From Auricularia sp. M13 (taxonomy: Eukaryota > Basidiomycota > Agaricomycetes > Auriculariales > Auriculariaceae): a stretch of 64,000 bases of DNA. The position numbers and the translations under genes are program-made. Location of the stretch: the NCBI GenBank assembly GCA_037042915.1, contig CM073200.1, forward strand, positions 868,001 through 932,000. Direction: 5' to 3'. The notes below the pieces were generated by a model that worked only from the letters and a program-made list of their open reading frames with translations, searched no databases and was not told the DNA's origin. Shown here piece after piece: positions 24,372-36,300 of the stretch (its first letter is position 1; each line of letters starts with the position of its first letter).

Positions 24372-26087
24372 ATGGACTGCAGCAACGCTCAGAGCGTCCT
24401 CCCCACACTTCCCGGCGAACTGTGGGACCACATTGTCGACTCGCTGTCGCTCTCGTCGGCGGGCTATTGCGCGGACGATGAGGACACCACGATCGACGCG
24501 CTCCGCACCCTGCTGCACGTATCGCGCTCACTGCGGCTTCGCGCGCTCTTCAACCTCCTCCGCTCGCTCGATATGAGCCCAGCGCACGGCCGCGCGCACC
24601 TCGCCAAGGCGGCGGAGCTTCTCACCATGCTCAGCGACGAGAGCGGGCTGTCGCTGCGTGCGATGCCCCGCGAAATTTCCCTGGACTTGGACGACAACAT
24701 CCTCACTGGATGGATGGACGCCTTGCCCAAGCTCGACGCTCTCCGGACATTAACGCTCTGCAATGGCGCACTTTCTGGCGCGGGCGATGCTATTACTGTC
24801 GAGAGCCTCATCCTCGACGAATGCGTCTTCGACACCGCGTTCATCGCCCGCTTCCCGCATCTGCGGAGGCTGGAGCTCATCAACTGCCGCGCTATTGGCA
24901 GCGACAGCGACGAGCCGCTTCCGTTCCTGCCGGGCCAGTGCGAGCTGTTCCTCCATTCGCCCTGCGAAGACGTGCTGGACTGGGTCGCGCAGAACGCGGA
25001 CAGCTTCGTCCTGCGCTCGGTCGCGCTCACCAGCTCCTCCGCGCCGTCCGTCCCAATGGACGCGGTGCACACGCTGCACATCGGGCTGCAAGATCTCGGT
25101 GAGCACCCCCAGCGTTTCGATTTTGCGACCTTTGTTCTGATCGGCGTTGTAGACGCAGAATGCGCGGCCGTCGCCAAGTGCACGAGCCTGCGCCGCCTCG
25201 AGGTCGTCGCGCCTTCGCTACCGCGCGCCGTGCTGCTCTTCAAGGCCGTGCGCGTGGTCGCGCCGTCCTGCGCCGCCGTCGTGCTCAACCTCCCCGACGA
25301 GAGCATCCTCGACGGCGACGTCGCCGAGCTCAGCGCGGCGCTCGCCAAGTGGAAGTGCGTGCGCGAGGTGTGGGTCAACGACGCCGAGTATCACGTCGAG
25401 GACGTTCCGCCCGCCCGCCCCAACGCCGATGGCGAGAAGGACGCCGCGGAAGCCGCCAAGATCGCTGTTGTCGAGCACGATGAGGACGACGCCCTGAAGC
25501 CCACTGAGCCCGCGAACCCGTACGCGCCGCCATTCGCGCTCGGCGTCAGCACCGAGCACGCGATCGTTGTCGAGGCCGACGACGACGAGCCCGCTCCCGC
25601 ACCCGCTCCCAATCCCAATCCCTACGCCCCGCCTTTCGCGCTGGGCGTATCCTCCATGCCTGCCTCGCACCACGCCGACGACGAAGACGATGACGAAGAC
25701 GACGAAGCACCACGCGCCGCGAATCCGTACGCCCCGCCCTTCGCGCTCGGCGTGAGCACCGCTCCGTCCGAGGCAGGGTCGGAAGATGACGACGAATACG
25801 ACGGCACCACGACACCGTCGCTCACGTCCGACTCTGAGCTCAGCGAGACCGACGACGACGACGAGGACAATGCGCAGGAGGTCACGATCACCTTCTCGCG
25901 CGACGCGTTCAAGCCGCCCTTCACGCTCGGCGTCAGTCGCGCGCGCATCGCAGACGACGACTCCGACGGCGACGACGCGGCGCTGGAGCTAGAGCTGAAC
26001 ATGCCAACGCCGCGTGTCGACGCGTACAAGCCGCCCTTCGAGCTCGGTACGAGCACCGACCGCTCGCTCGATGTAGAGTCAGAATGA
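24372..26087 (+). CDS. F-box-like/LRR protein with acidic tail and PPF-x-LGVS repeats
   Basis: Single exon, 571 residues. The N-terminus LPTLPGELWDHIVDSLSL resembles a degenerate F-box, followed by VSRSLRLRALFNLLRSLDMS and weak leucine-rich segments up to about residue 340. From about residue 375 the protein becomes very acidic (Asp/Glu runs) and carries five spaced copies of a short motif: NPYAPPFALGVS three times, then FKPPFTLGVS and YKPPFELGTS. The motif lies between charged linkers of 20-70 residues, which suggests a multivalent docking peptide. The N-terminus fits SCF adaptor proteins of basidiomycetes; the tail is not recognised. High GC and open antisense frames reflect codon bias only. 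Confidence 0.75.
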   Translation: MDCSNAQSVLPTLPGELWDHIVDSLSLSSAGYCADDEDTTIDALRTLLHVSRSLRLRALFNLLRSLDMSPAHGRAHLAKAAELLTMLSDESGLSLRAMPREISLDLDDNILTGWMDALPKLDALRTLTLCNGALSGAGDAITVESLILDECVFDTAFIARFPHLRRLELINCRAIGSDSDEPLPFLPGQCELFLHSPCEDVLDWVAQNADSFVLRSVALTSSSAPSVPMDAVHTLHIGLQDLGEHPQRFDFATFVLIGVVDAECAAVAKCTSLRRLEVVAPSLPRAVLLFKAVRVVAPSCAAVVLNLPDESILDGDVAELSAALAKWKCVREVWVNDAEYHVEDVPPARPNADGEKDAAEAAKIAVVEHDEDDALKPTEPANPYAPPFALGVSTEHAIVVEADDDEPAPAPAPNPNPYAPPFALGVSSMPASHHADDEDDDEDDEAPRAANPYAPPFALGVSTAPSEAGSEDDDEYDGTTTPSLTSDSELSETDDDDEDNAQEVTITFSRDAFKPPFTLGVSRARIADDDSDGDDAALELELNMPTPRVDAYKPPFELGTSTDRSLDVESE

Positions 26088-26551
26088 TCTCTCACGCACA
26101 CGACTCTGGATGGGGACTCTTGCTCTCGCTCTCGTTGGTCTCGGGGATTTATTCTGTATCTAATGTGTATACCCTATCGCTATGCCGCCCACCCATGCCT
26201 TTCCTTCGCGATCGCGCTTTCCTGTCCCGTTCTGCTTTGGCAAGAACGCCTCAACACTCGCTCTAGATCTCGCTGTCTCCCGTCACGCTGTTTCCATAGA
26301 ACACATGTAATTCTCCGAACTTTCCGAACAAGGAATACATCCACACATACCATAAAAATTGCACAACTGCACCTCGCGCAAAGCAGAAGACTGAAGTTCA
26401 TTCCAATACAAGTTACGCATAAAGGTTATATAGTTGTACATAAAGCCGCAGCGAAAGCAAGACAAGAGCAAAGACAACGATGGCAAGTAACAAAGCGATG
26501 AAGGTGGACGGAACAGAGTACAACGTCGGGTCGGCAGCCATTTTCCAATGA
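26088..26551. other. intergenic between convergent genes
   Basis: Contains the 3' ends of the plus-strand 24372 gene and the minus-strand kinase-like gene. AT-rich from 26280; no ORF supported. Confidence 0.4.
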
Positions 26552-28034
26552 TCACGCATGGGGATCGCGCGATGCTACCGTAGGGATAGGCAGGTCCTCG
26601 ACGGCCTTGTCGCGATGCACGAATAAATGCGATAGCAAGCCCCCGAGACGCTGCAAGACGGCCGAATTCCTGCCGGCTCGTGCTTCCTTGCGGGCCGCCC
26701 GCTTCGCAGCGGCAGCGGCTTGTTTTTTACTTTTCTTCCACTGTCTGTACGCGTCGAGTTGCTGCCGTGCGCGCAGTTCGAACGAATGATACTCGGGTAT
26801 CTGGACGAGCTTTTGCTCAAGGTCAGCTACTGTCAGAGATTCCCGGATCGTCTGAAATCGGCGCGCGGCCTCTTCAGCGGAGGGTCGTTGCGTAGGATCC
26901 TCGGCGACCATGTCCTCGGCCAGCTTGCGAATAAACTCGACGTTCTTATAGGCCTGCAGGGCTCAGCATTGAACGAATGAGTAAACATGGAGCGTACCTC
27001 GAGCCAGTGCTCGACGATCATGTGCCCAATGCAATACACGTCCAGCGCGAAAGGATCGCAAGGTCCAGCGTCGGGTGCACATTCCTCGGGGACTGTCTTA
27101 TCCTGCCGCAGCGTTCGAAGAAATAGGGGTCGCTCTATGGCCGGGTCGAAGTGAACCGTCCATTCGAAGTCGATGAAGAAATATTTTATGGGCTGTTTCG
27201 ACTGATATCGCTCCAGATGACGCGCAGGACGCGCACCATCGGGCACGGTCTTGGGCCGCATGGGGTGGAAAGGTTCCTGATAGAGGTGCGTGCCGTCCAT
27301 GACGATATTTCCTTCAGATGCGTCCCTAAAAGTATGCCGGATTAAGTATTGATGAAACAGACGCACAACACCTACAGATGCGCAATTCTGTTGCTATGCA
27401 GAAATGCCAGTCCCTGGTGCCAAGGTCAAAAAAATACCATTCGGGGGGAAAGAGGGGACATGCTTGCCTCCAAGATCTGCGAGAAAAATTCCACAGCTTC
27501 ACTGACGCGTACGAACGGCCAGATGTTCCAGGGTAAGCAGTACGGGGAAACAAGTATAATACGCCCGGGATATTGAGGTGGTCGCAGGACATCTAATAAC
27601 GGCAGGCAGTGGTTGCGCGGGTCGGCATCACGAGAATCCTCCGCTAGATAATGCGCGTGAGCCTCGGAATTATCTGCGCCCTCGTATGCAAGCTTGAGCA
27701 TGACGCGCATGCCATCCGAGACACGGGTTGCGTCCATAAGCTTACGCTGAATACTACAGTCAGTAAATCATACAGCTTGCAATTTCTGCATACAATCGAG
27801 TATTCGCCATCTTCGTATTTCCACGTCAAAGGTGAAGGATATTTTAACTTTGTCCACGATGGCACCCAGTCTGACCAGATGTTGAGGTCAGAGTGCTCGG
27901 AACATTAGGTGGAACCGACCAGGCTGATATCGAGCGCGTAACTCGTATCCGTTCTCTGTCAAGAATGCGCAAAGAAGGACCCAATGCCTTTCGTGCAGCA
28001 GAATTTCGGGATGTACGTTGTCCGCAGTGCTCAT
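26552..28034 (-). CDS. fungal protein-kinase-like gene
   Basis: Starts at 28034 with MSTADNVHPEILLHERHWVL. Pieces in order: YELRARYQPGS; VPSWTKLKYP; LDATRVSDGMRVMLK (glycine-loop/VAIK-like region of this family); ILVSPYCLPWN; GLAFLHSN; a catalytic loop HLDASEGNIVMDG spliced across an intron; a DFG-like FIDFEW; DPFALDVYCIGHMI; and DPTQRPSAEEAARRF (the usual C-lobe DP-x-x-RP motif). The C-terminus is a Lys/Ala-rich helix ending in a short tail. HxD, the downstream Asn and DFE in place of DFG are present, so catalysis is possible but not certain. One intron (27467 to 27414 on the minus strand) fits as GC-AG. About six introns in total. Similar kinase-like genes are common and expanded in agaricomycetes; the substrate is unknown. 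Confidence 0.75.
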
Positions 28035-28271
28035 GGTATGTCAGAGGAGGTGGTCAAAAGCGGCAAGTTGGCCCGGGGGGCGGAGCCGCAAAACGTGTGG
28101 TTGACAGCTGCGATTCTCGGCGTCTAAACTCTGGATGGGGACCCACGCAGCCCAGGCTCAGTCAAGACTCTTTTGAGTCATTCGGGAACATTATGATCAG
28201 TATGATAAAGGGGAGGTTCACTTCTTCATCCCGCTGAGGCCCCCGAATTCTCCCAGGTTCTCTCACCTACC

Positions 28272-30164
28272 ATGGACCCTCCGGATCCGAAGCGATCCAA
28301 GGGATTTGGACGTCAGCTCCTCATCCTTGGTCAGCGACTTGCAGCACTGGGACATCGCGCAACAAGGAACCAGAACAAGGAACTCTGCGAACTCATCCTC
28401 AAGACCATCCAGAAACAGATGTGGTACTTACTCCAAGGGGTCACCACAATTAAAATTATGGATATCACGTCGTTTTTTCTTGTAAGCCCTCTGAGCCAGG
28501 ACTAACTAACTGATTTGCTTCCGGACTTCCTGATTTGGCATATCCGGATCTATATCCTGACAGATCCGGACCTGAAGGACTCAATCCTGAGTCTGAGGTC
28601 AGTAAACTCTCATGTTCAGATGATTGGCTGGGCACCTGAGTGAGCTTCTGCTCACAGGAGTCTCCCAAACTCCTGCCTGCACTTCCAAGTGTCGTAATTC
28701 CGCTTATTTTCAGCTCAAATATTTTTTTTGCTAACGTTCCCACAGGCTGGACTAACTGACCAACGTGATATCCCGGAAGCAAAATGTGAAAACCCCTTGA
28801 CTTACTCCATAAGAAGGGGCTTACCGTCCATATGTCCGCCATGTACAGAGAGCATTACAACACTCTCGAACGGCAAGGTCTCTCTGATTTCCATGACCCG
28901 TATCTGAAACTTTGCATCCAGGGAATTGGCATACCTCAGATCACCGTTGACTAACGCAGATCTTCGTCGAGCGTTGGCACGGTTAGGAGCATGGGAAGCC
29001 GTCTTTAGGGTACGTAATTCGTTCCTATCTTGCGCGCGCTGATTTTCGTGCAATGTAAAGCGGCAATCTGAGAACACAGGCGTGAGATTCCCAGACCGCA
29101 TCGAGGAGATCATCGCTGAGCTTCAGCGTGAGTTGGGTTGAAAATGCGTCTTATTCGCTGTACGCTGACCTTGAAGATGGACAGAGAATAACATTGATCC
29201 TGATGAGATACTGCCAGAGCCATACGTGAGTGTGTGCAAAATTTTCGACGCCGCGCGACGCATCCTGAATGGCCTGCTCTAGCCTCCAACACCGCCCCCG
29301 AGGACTAACGCAGAGCCGACTCATATATATAATTGGCCTAGTTATTTCCAGGACATCCCTCGGCCTGGTCCCCAGGCTAGGCAGCCTCGGCAACGCACGG
29401 TATCGGAGTGGGCAACGACACGGCCCTCGCTCGAGATGTCGCGCCCACCAGTGCCGCCGGCGCCCTCGCTGCAGAGACAGATTGCAGAGAGGCAAGAACA
29501 GCAGCGCCAAGCTCAAGGTCCCCGTTACATTCCTTTTGATCCTGCGTTTCGCAAGGGCCACAGCAAGAACGTGCTGTCCCTCGATGCAGTAGGAGGCAGT
29601 GAGCTCAAACCTGGCTCGGATGCGGCGCCGTCGCGTGGCTCCTCAGATCGTAGCACGCCTTCTCAGCGCAGCGATAGATCTCAGGTCACGCCGTCTCCCA
29701 ACAGCAGACCGCAGGCTTCGCCCTCGCCATATGGATTCCATGGATTCCAACATCCATCTCCCTATTATCCTGCTCATTTTCATGCAGCCAGTATGATCGA
29801 GTTGGGAGATACGCCCGACGCCGAGTTTGCTAGGGAGGAGCAGCGTCGTGAATGGCTGCCAATGCTCCGCCAGCAGGGGTTTGAGCCTGGACCTAGCAGA
29901 CCGAGACAAGCCACCACAGCCGCCGAACCTGAGGACGAAGAAGAGGAAGAGGAGGACGAGCAAGCATACCACGGCAAAGGCAAAGGTCGTGCCCGTGGCA
30001 AAGGGTCCTTCTGGAACAGAGGTGGGGGTGGGGGCGGGGGCGGCCCCGGTTACGGCGGAGGTCCCGGTTACGGCGGCGGTCCAGGATACGGCGGCGGTCA
30101 AGGATACGGCGGAAGCTCCAGCCACGCTGCCCACCCTGGTCACGGTTACTCAGGCGGCTGGTAG
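28272..30164 (+). CDS. hypothetical multi-exon protein with Gly-rich C-terminus
   Basis: Start at 28272 (MDPPDPKRSKGFGRQLLILG). Plausible coding blocks: IWHIRIYILTDPDLKDSILSLR (about 28531-28598); ELAYLRSPLTNADLRRALAR before a GTACGT donor at 29009; NNIDPDEILPEPY before a GTGAGT donor at 29223; then an open final exon through MSRPPVPPAPSLQRQIAERQ to 30164. The last exon has an acidic Glu-rich run, an RGKGSFWNRGG stretch and four GYGGG repeats, which suggests an RNA- or protein-binding disordered tail. No known domain was recognised. The middle exon chain is uncertain; only the last exon (29436-30164) is firm. Confidence 0.5.
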
Positions 30165-30734
30165 AGACCGGCCCACTCGATGCAAGCGAAGGTAAACACG
30201 AAGCCCAATGAACGCGAAATGACCTGCCGACTATGCCCTTTGATTTTCTTTGAATGTACGACCCAATAACAACGAGGAAACGACCTCACCGAAGTCTGTA
30301 CCGAATGTTCTTAATGCACGGTTTTTCATGATCCTTCTCCCTGTGGTAATGGTTTAGACATTGGTAGCTGATTGTGAGAGTCACGAAGAAGTCTTGAGCC
30401 TTCGGCGACAGCACAAGTTCGGGCGCCGCCATGGATGAGCAGAAGCACGGGGCTGAGGTCGTTGCCTACACCATTCAACCAACTTCACATACTCGTCTTG
30501 AGTCTACAGCAATAGTAGTAGCAGTAGTAGGTTCAGCGGTTGAAGAGTCGTTGAAGGGTATGTATTACCAATGTCATATCTTCTTATCCATTTATTCCGG
30601 GCTTGGGGAGTCGGACGAGGTCTCGTGGCGCATGTTAAAGCCAAGCAACAACTTCAAGGGATTGCAGTCTCTGCCTAGTGCGGCACGAAGCATCAAGTAT
30701 GTACTCAACTGACTTGGCAGCACTGTTCGTACGA
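30165..30734. other. intergenic, left flank of the retrotransposon
   Basis: No supported gene. Bases 30730-30734 (TACGA) are the left copy of the target-site duplication of the LTR element. Confidence 0.5.
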
Positions 30735-31171
30735 TGTTACGCCCGTGCCCCGGTCCGCGGACCCCACGTGCGCTCGGCATCACTCGGCGTCATTCTACGT
30801 CACTCGGCCAACTCGGTCAACTCGGTCAAGCTCCCGAATACCCGGCTTATCTCCCCTCGTGTTCATATGCTCGGGATATGTTCTCCTCATCATCCTCTAC
30901 CTCTAGACCTCTCCCTCACTTCTCTAGCTTCTCTCCTTACTCGCATACATCCACCTAACTCGCCTTGTCCCTACTGTATCGATAGTGTTCATATCCGGTT
31001 CGCTCCACTCGTCTTAGTCATTCGCCTCTCGTCATTCGCCCGATCCCCCGATACCTTACCCACTCGCTCTTACTCATCCTATCGGCCGATGACGACGATC
31101 TCTATTGATCTGAGGCCCCTTCTCCTTCGTCTCTAGGATACACTCCGAGTACATCGGATCATCTCCCCAGG

Positions 31172-31178
31172 TATAAAA
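31172..31178 (+). promoter_or_regulatory. LTR TATA box
   Basis: TATAAAA in the 5' LTR, repeated in the 3' LTR at 39051. It lies 34 bp before the 11-nt segment complementary to the primer-binding site, the right distance for that segment to be the 5' end of the element RNA. Confidence 0.7.
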
Positions 31179-31205
31179 GACCCTCGACTTTGTATCTAGC
31201 TCCCC

Positions 31206-31216
31206 AGTTACGAAAT
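31206..31216 (+). promoter_or_regulatory. putative 5' end of element RNA (self-primer)
   Basis: AGTTACGAAAT. Its exact reverse complement ATTTCGTAACT occurs at 31461-31471, directly after the LTR. Same geometry as Tf1, whose first 11 nt of mRNA prime reverse transcription. The transcription start itself is inferred from the TATA distance. Confidence 0.65.
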
Positions 31217-31460
31217 CGACATAGTCGTGCCCCTCGCACACTCTATCTCTCTCTCTCGACTTCGCCTCTGGGTTCTCCCCTCGCCCGACTTACTCGTCTG
31301 AGCCCTCTGCTGCTCGCGGTCCCTTCGGTCGTGCTACTCGGCGTAGCCGGTGTGCTCAATAACGCACCGAAGGCTCTAGTTGTTCGTTCGAGTGTTCTCT
31401 GCGCCCGGACGTTCGACTATCCTTGCAACCAAAACCCCAAGGCACAGCAGGCTTAACAGT

Positions 31461-31471
31461 ATTTCGTAACT
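31461..31471 (+). other. putative primer-binding site (self-priming)
   Basis: ATTTCGTAACT starts 2 nt after the 5' LTR, where an LTR-element PBS belongs. It is complementary to 31206-31216 rather than to a recognised tRNA 3' end. It overlaps the start of a hairpin (31468-31488, AACTCGAG / CTCGAGTT arms with a 5-nt loop). Confidence 0.65.
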
Positions 31472-31490
31472 CGAGCTCCGCTCGAGTTGT

Positions 31491-32949
31491 ATGGCCTTTG
31501 GGACTCGACAGAATCTCAGAAGAAACCAGGAAGAACCTCATCCTCTACTCGACTCCCCGATCGCTATCCTTCGCGAAGCCCGTCGTCAGGCTCGTCTTCG
31601 CGACCAACAACCTCCTCAGCCGGCTACGCCTTCGCCATCAGTCTCGATGTCGGGCACTAGCCGCCGGATCATCTCGGCACTCGCAACCGCCGAACGATGA
31701 TGACGAAATCCTCTCGCAACACACTCTCTCCGGCTCGCTTCACACCTCGCGTTTCTCGCCGGCCCAGTCCACACTACGCGCGGACCCGAGCGGTTCCTAC
31801 CCTCCCTCGAGTCACACGACGCGATCGCCTTCGCATCCCTCGACTCACTCGCTCGGCTCTCGACACCCTCTCGCGCTCGTTCCGTACACCGGCTCTCGCT
31901 CGACTCCTCGTCTTTCGCAACACTCCTCGTCGTTCCGCGGCTTCTTCCCATCCGGCACCCCTAACACGCCTCGGCGTGGCGGCGGGGGTGGCGGAGGTGG
32001 CGGCGGTGGAGGCGGAGGCGGCGGAGGCGGCGGTGGCGGTGGTGGTCATCGAGGTGCTCCCTCGCCCTCGTCGCACCACTCGCACCACTCGCACCACTCG
32101 CACGGCTCGCATCCTCCGAACCCTCCTCCCGGAGGTGGCGGCGGTGGGGGCGGTGGTGGCGGTAACGATCCTCCTGGTCCCCCGGGACCTCCCTTCGACC
32201 TTCCGTCGGACGGCTACGACTCGGACGTCGATCGCGAACGACAATTCCACGATCAACACGACAACGTCCCTCGTGTCTACTTCGTCGACCGCGACAGCGG
32301 CTCTCGCATCGACGCCGCCAAACCCGACAAATTCGACGGCGAAAACGCCAACAAACTTCGCGGATTCCTCATCGACTGCGAAACCTACTTCCTCGCCAAC
32401 CCTCGGAAGTACCAGACGTCCCGCGAGAAGATTCTCTTCACCGCGACCTATCTCTCGGGTCGGGCGAAGGAATGGTGGGGCGGCTACGTTCCTCTCGTCC
32501 CGAATCCGCCTCCCGGTTACGAGTTCCTCGAAGACTGGAACGAATTCAAGAACGAACTCACGATCACCTTCGGCGTCACGAACGAACGCGAACGCGCCGA
32601 AGTCAAGATTCGACGACTGCAAATGGCCGACAACGGCAAGGTCGCCGCTACAAGCTCCAGTTCGACGAATACGCCAAACTGCTCGGCTGGGACGACGCTG
32701 CACTCGCCTCGCAATTCTATCGCGGACTCCTCGCCGCATCAAATCTGTCTTCGCTGCTCAAGTAGCTCAACGCCCGGCTTCCCTGACGCCACTCGCTGCG
32801 CTCGCTCTTAGCATCGACGCCAACTACTGGATCGATAAGGACGAGCAAGCTCTCGAGCACGCGAACGAACCCCGCAAAGCGCAGAAGACCACCTCGACCG
32901 CGACGCCTCAATCGGGCTCCCGATCAAACACCAAGTCCAACGCGCGCTC

Positions 32950-32980
<31 letters not shown>

Positions 32981-33328
32981 TCGAACAACCACTCGAACTC
33001 GAGGGGTCAGTCCTCGACCTCGGCCCGCTCGTCTTCGAAGACCACGACCAAGTCGAAGGACGACGTCGCGAAGAACCTCAACTCGAACGGCAAGCTCAAC
33101 GACGCCGAACGACGCCGTCGCCTCGACAACAACCTCTGCCTCTACTGTGGCCACGCCGGCCACACCGCGTCCGAGTGCCGCAAGGCCGCTCACAATCGCG
33201 AGTCGAAGGGTCGCGCCGCTAAGGCTCAACCCGCGACTACCTCGACGCCGGCTCCCGCTCCCTCGGGCGCCGCCGCTTCTGCCCCGGCGGAAGCGAAAAC
33301 TAACGGGCAGTTCCCCACGGGCATCTAG
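31491..33328 (+). pseudogene. gag: retrotransposon gag, broken by 1-nt shifts
   Basis: Opens at ATG 31491 (MAFGTRQNLRRNQ) just after the PBS hairpin. Coding then moves between frames near 31690, 32647 and 32740. Seen along the way: a Ser/Pro-rich stretch, two long poly-Gly runs (about 31978-32045 and 32133-32162) split by a His-Ser repeat, the Gag capsid segment FDGENANKLRGFLIDCETYF...GRAKEWWGGY (about 32332-32490), and a CCHC knuckle CLYCGHAGHTASEC (about 33137-33178). Polyprotein for the particle; the knuckle binds RNA. Each shift corresponds to one missing or extra base, so either the copy is dead or the consensus has indel errors. Confidence 0.85.
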
Positions 33329-33350
33329 GGCCAACTGCGTCAAGCCCAAG

Positions 33351-36300
33351 ATGCCTTACACTCGGTTGAACGCTGCCGCGCTCACCGATCAAGACGCTCT
33401 CATCGTCGTCCTTTCCTCCGACGCTGTCCCATCCTTTCGCACACTCGTCGACTCCGGCTCCGAAGATCAGTTCCTCGATACTCAGTTCGCCGAGAGTCTT
33501 CGACTCCCTCAAAAGTCTCTCGATCAACCGCTTCGCCTTCGGCTCTTCGACGGCTCCTATCGCGGTGTTATCTCCAAATACGTGTCGCTTCCCGTCCGCT
33601 TCCCTTGCGGAACTTCGATGATCATCAACTTCCTCCTCACCACTCTAGATCCGACTTGCTCTGCAGTGCTGGGATACCGCTGGTTGGCCCGCTACAATCC
33701 TAGGATTGACTGGTTCCATCACCGCATCTCTTTCCCCACTCGTGTCTCGCCCTTGGATCCCTCGGGTTTCGTCCCTGGGTTTTCGCTCGACTCGGATCCT
33801 CCGACTCCGTCGTCACCTCCTCCCGCGCCACGTACTCTGCCTCCAGAACCGCCGATGGACGAAACCGCCCTTCGCGCGGCCGCTGCTCGCGTCGACATCA
33901 AGATCATCGGCGCCGCAGCCTTCGACACCTCTCGTCGACTTCGCGGCTCGATGGTCTCGGCCATCTACATTCGAGATCCATCGGTGCCCGCTCGCTCTGC
34001 GTCTGCCAACCCGGCCTCGGAAACCGGCGAAGGCATCCCCGAGTGTTATCACGAGTTCCTCGACGTCTTCTCAAAGGAGGCCTCGAATCGACTCCCTGAA
34101 CATCGACCGTACGATCTCAAGATCGACATGGAAGAAGGCAAGCCTCTCCCATCCGGTCCGATCTACTCGCTCTCCGAGCCCGAGCAACTCGCGCTTCGGG
34201 AGTACATTCAGGATAACCTCAGCAAAGGACACATTCGCTCTTCGTCGTCCCCGGGTGGCGCCCCGGTTCTCTTCGTCAAGAAGGCCGACGGTTCTCTTCG
34301 CCTATGCGTCGATTATCGTGGGCTCAACAAGATCACTCGGAAGGACAAGTACCCGCTTCCGCTCATCTCGTCCACGCTCGACCGCCTTCGCACCGCCAAG
34401 AAGTTCACCAAACTCGATCTTCGTGTCGGATACAGCAACGTTCGCATCGCGGCCGGCGACGAGTGGAAGACTGCCTTTCGAACGCGCTACGGCACCTACG
34501 AGTATCTCGTCATGCCTTTCGGTCTCACGAACGCTCCAGCCGCTTTCCAGCGCTTCATGAACGACATCTTCTCCGATCTCCTCGACGTCACGGTCACCGT
34601 CTACCTCGACGACATCCTTATCTACTCGGACGATCCCTCGAAGCATGAGGAACACGTTCGAGAGGTCCTTCGACGGCTGCGGGAGAATGACCTCTTCTGT
34701 AAGCCCGAGAAGTGCGAGTTCCATGCTGACACCATCGAGTACCTCGGGTACATCATCAGCCCCGAGGGCATCAGCATGGACCCGAAGAAGATTGCCACCC
34801 TCCTCGAGTGGCCCGTTCCTCGCAACGTTCGCGACATCCAGTCGTTCCTCGGCTTCGCGAACTTCTATCGACGATTCATCTACGACTACTCCGATATCGT
34901 CGTCCCGCTCACTCGTCTCACTCGAAAGACCGCAACGTGGAACTTCACTCCGCAATGCCTCGCTGCGTTCAACGAGCTCAAGAAGGCGTTCACTTGCGCT
35001 CCCGTCCTTCACCACTTCGATCCCGCTCTCCCTCGCGTCGTCGAGACTGACGCTTCCGACTACGCGATCGCGGCGATCTTCTCGCACGTCCTCCCGGACG
35101 GCTCTGTTCACCCCGTCGCTTTCCATTCGCGCACGCTCACTCCCACCGAGCTCAACTACGACACGCACGACAAGGAACTACTCGCGATATTCGAGGCGTT
35201 CGAACTATGGCGACACTACCTCGAAGGGGCCGAGACCCCAATAGACGTCGTCACGGACCACAAGAACCTCGAGTATTTCTCTACCACGAAGATGCTCACT
35301 CGTCGGCAAGCTCGCTGGTCCGAGTACCTTTCTACCTTCAACCTCCTCATTCGCTTTCGACCCGGTCGACTCGGCGGCAAACCCGATGCTCTCACTCGCC
35401 GCCACGACGTCTATCTCAAAAAGGGGGATGGTGGCTACGCCAGCGCAAACCCGCAGAACTTCCGACCCGTTTTTACTTCGGAACAGTTCGCCGCTTCCCT
35501 TCGCGCGACGTATGCTGAAGAGACTTTCCTCCGCGCAGCCACGATCATGGACACTCAGTCCATTCGGGATGACATTCGCGCCTCGTACGACTCGGACGAA
35601 CTCGCTCTCGACATTCGCTCGAAACTCGGCACCGATGACGCGATCAACTGGTCGGCCTCGGACGATGGATTCTTGCTGTTCAAGGGCAGGATCTACGTAC
35701 CGAACGCTCTCGATTGTCGCCTTCGTATCCTTCGCGAAAGCACGATCACCCGCTCGCTGGCCATCCGGGTCAGAACAAGACACTCAAGATGGTCGCCCGC
35801 GAGTACTACTGGCCCGACCTGCGCGACTCGATTCGTACCTACGTCCAGGCCTGCGTCACCTGTGGGCGCAGCAAACCTCGACGACACAAGCCGTACGGTC
35901 GACTTCAACCGCTCCCGATTCCGCTTCGCAACTGGGACTCGATCTTGATGGACTTCATCGAACAACTCCCTGAGTCCAACGGTTACACTGCGATCCTCGT
36001 CATTATTGATCGCCTCTCGAAGCAGGGTATCTTCGTCCCGACCAAGGGCAAGATCACCTCCGAAGAACTCGCGCGTCTCTTCCTCATCCACGTCTTCGCC
36101 AAACATGGCGCTCCCTCGCACGTCTCTACCGACCGCGGCTCCGAATTCGTTTCCCGCTTCTTTCGCGCACTCGGCTCGCTCCTCAACATGACCATGCACT
36201 TCACCTCGGGTCACCACCCGGAGGCGAACGGTCAGGTCGAACGCACGAACCAGACGCTCGAGCAGTACCTCCGTCTCTACTGCAACTACGAGCAGGACAA

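Larger units (their letters stand above)
30735..31458 (+). repeat. 5' LTR (724 bp)
   Basis: Matches 38616-39337 throughout as read by eye, except one extra C near 30753 and one extra C near 30857. Termini TGTTA...TAACA. Contains short AACTCGGTC repeats in U3 (about 30815-30830), a TATA box at 31172 and an inferred transcription start near 31206. Confidence 0.95.

Noticed and set aside
25218-26101. Minus-strand frames opposite the PPF-LGVS gene
   Set aside because: Mirror of the Asp/Glu codon runs on plus; no start context or motif.
31492-31509. TGGCCTTTGGGACTCGAC as a tRNA-type primer-binding site
   Set aside because: It lies 33 bp after the LTR, and its complement does not place the T-loop at the right distance from CCA. 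The self-priming site at 31461 fits better.
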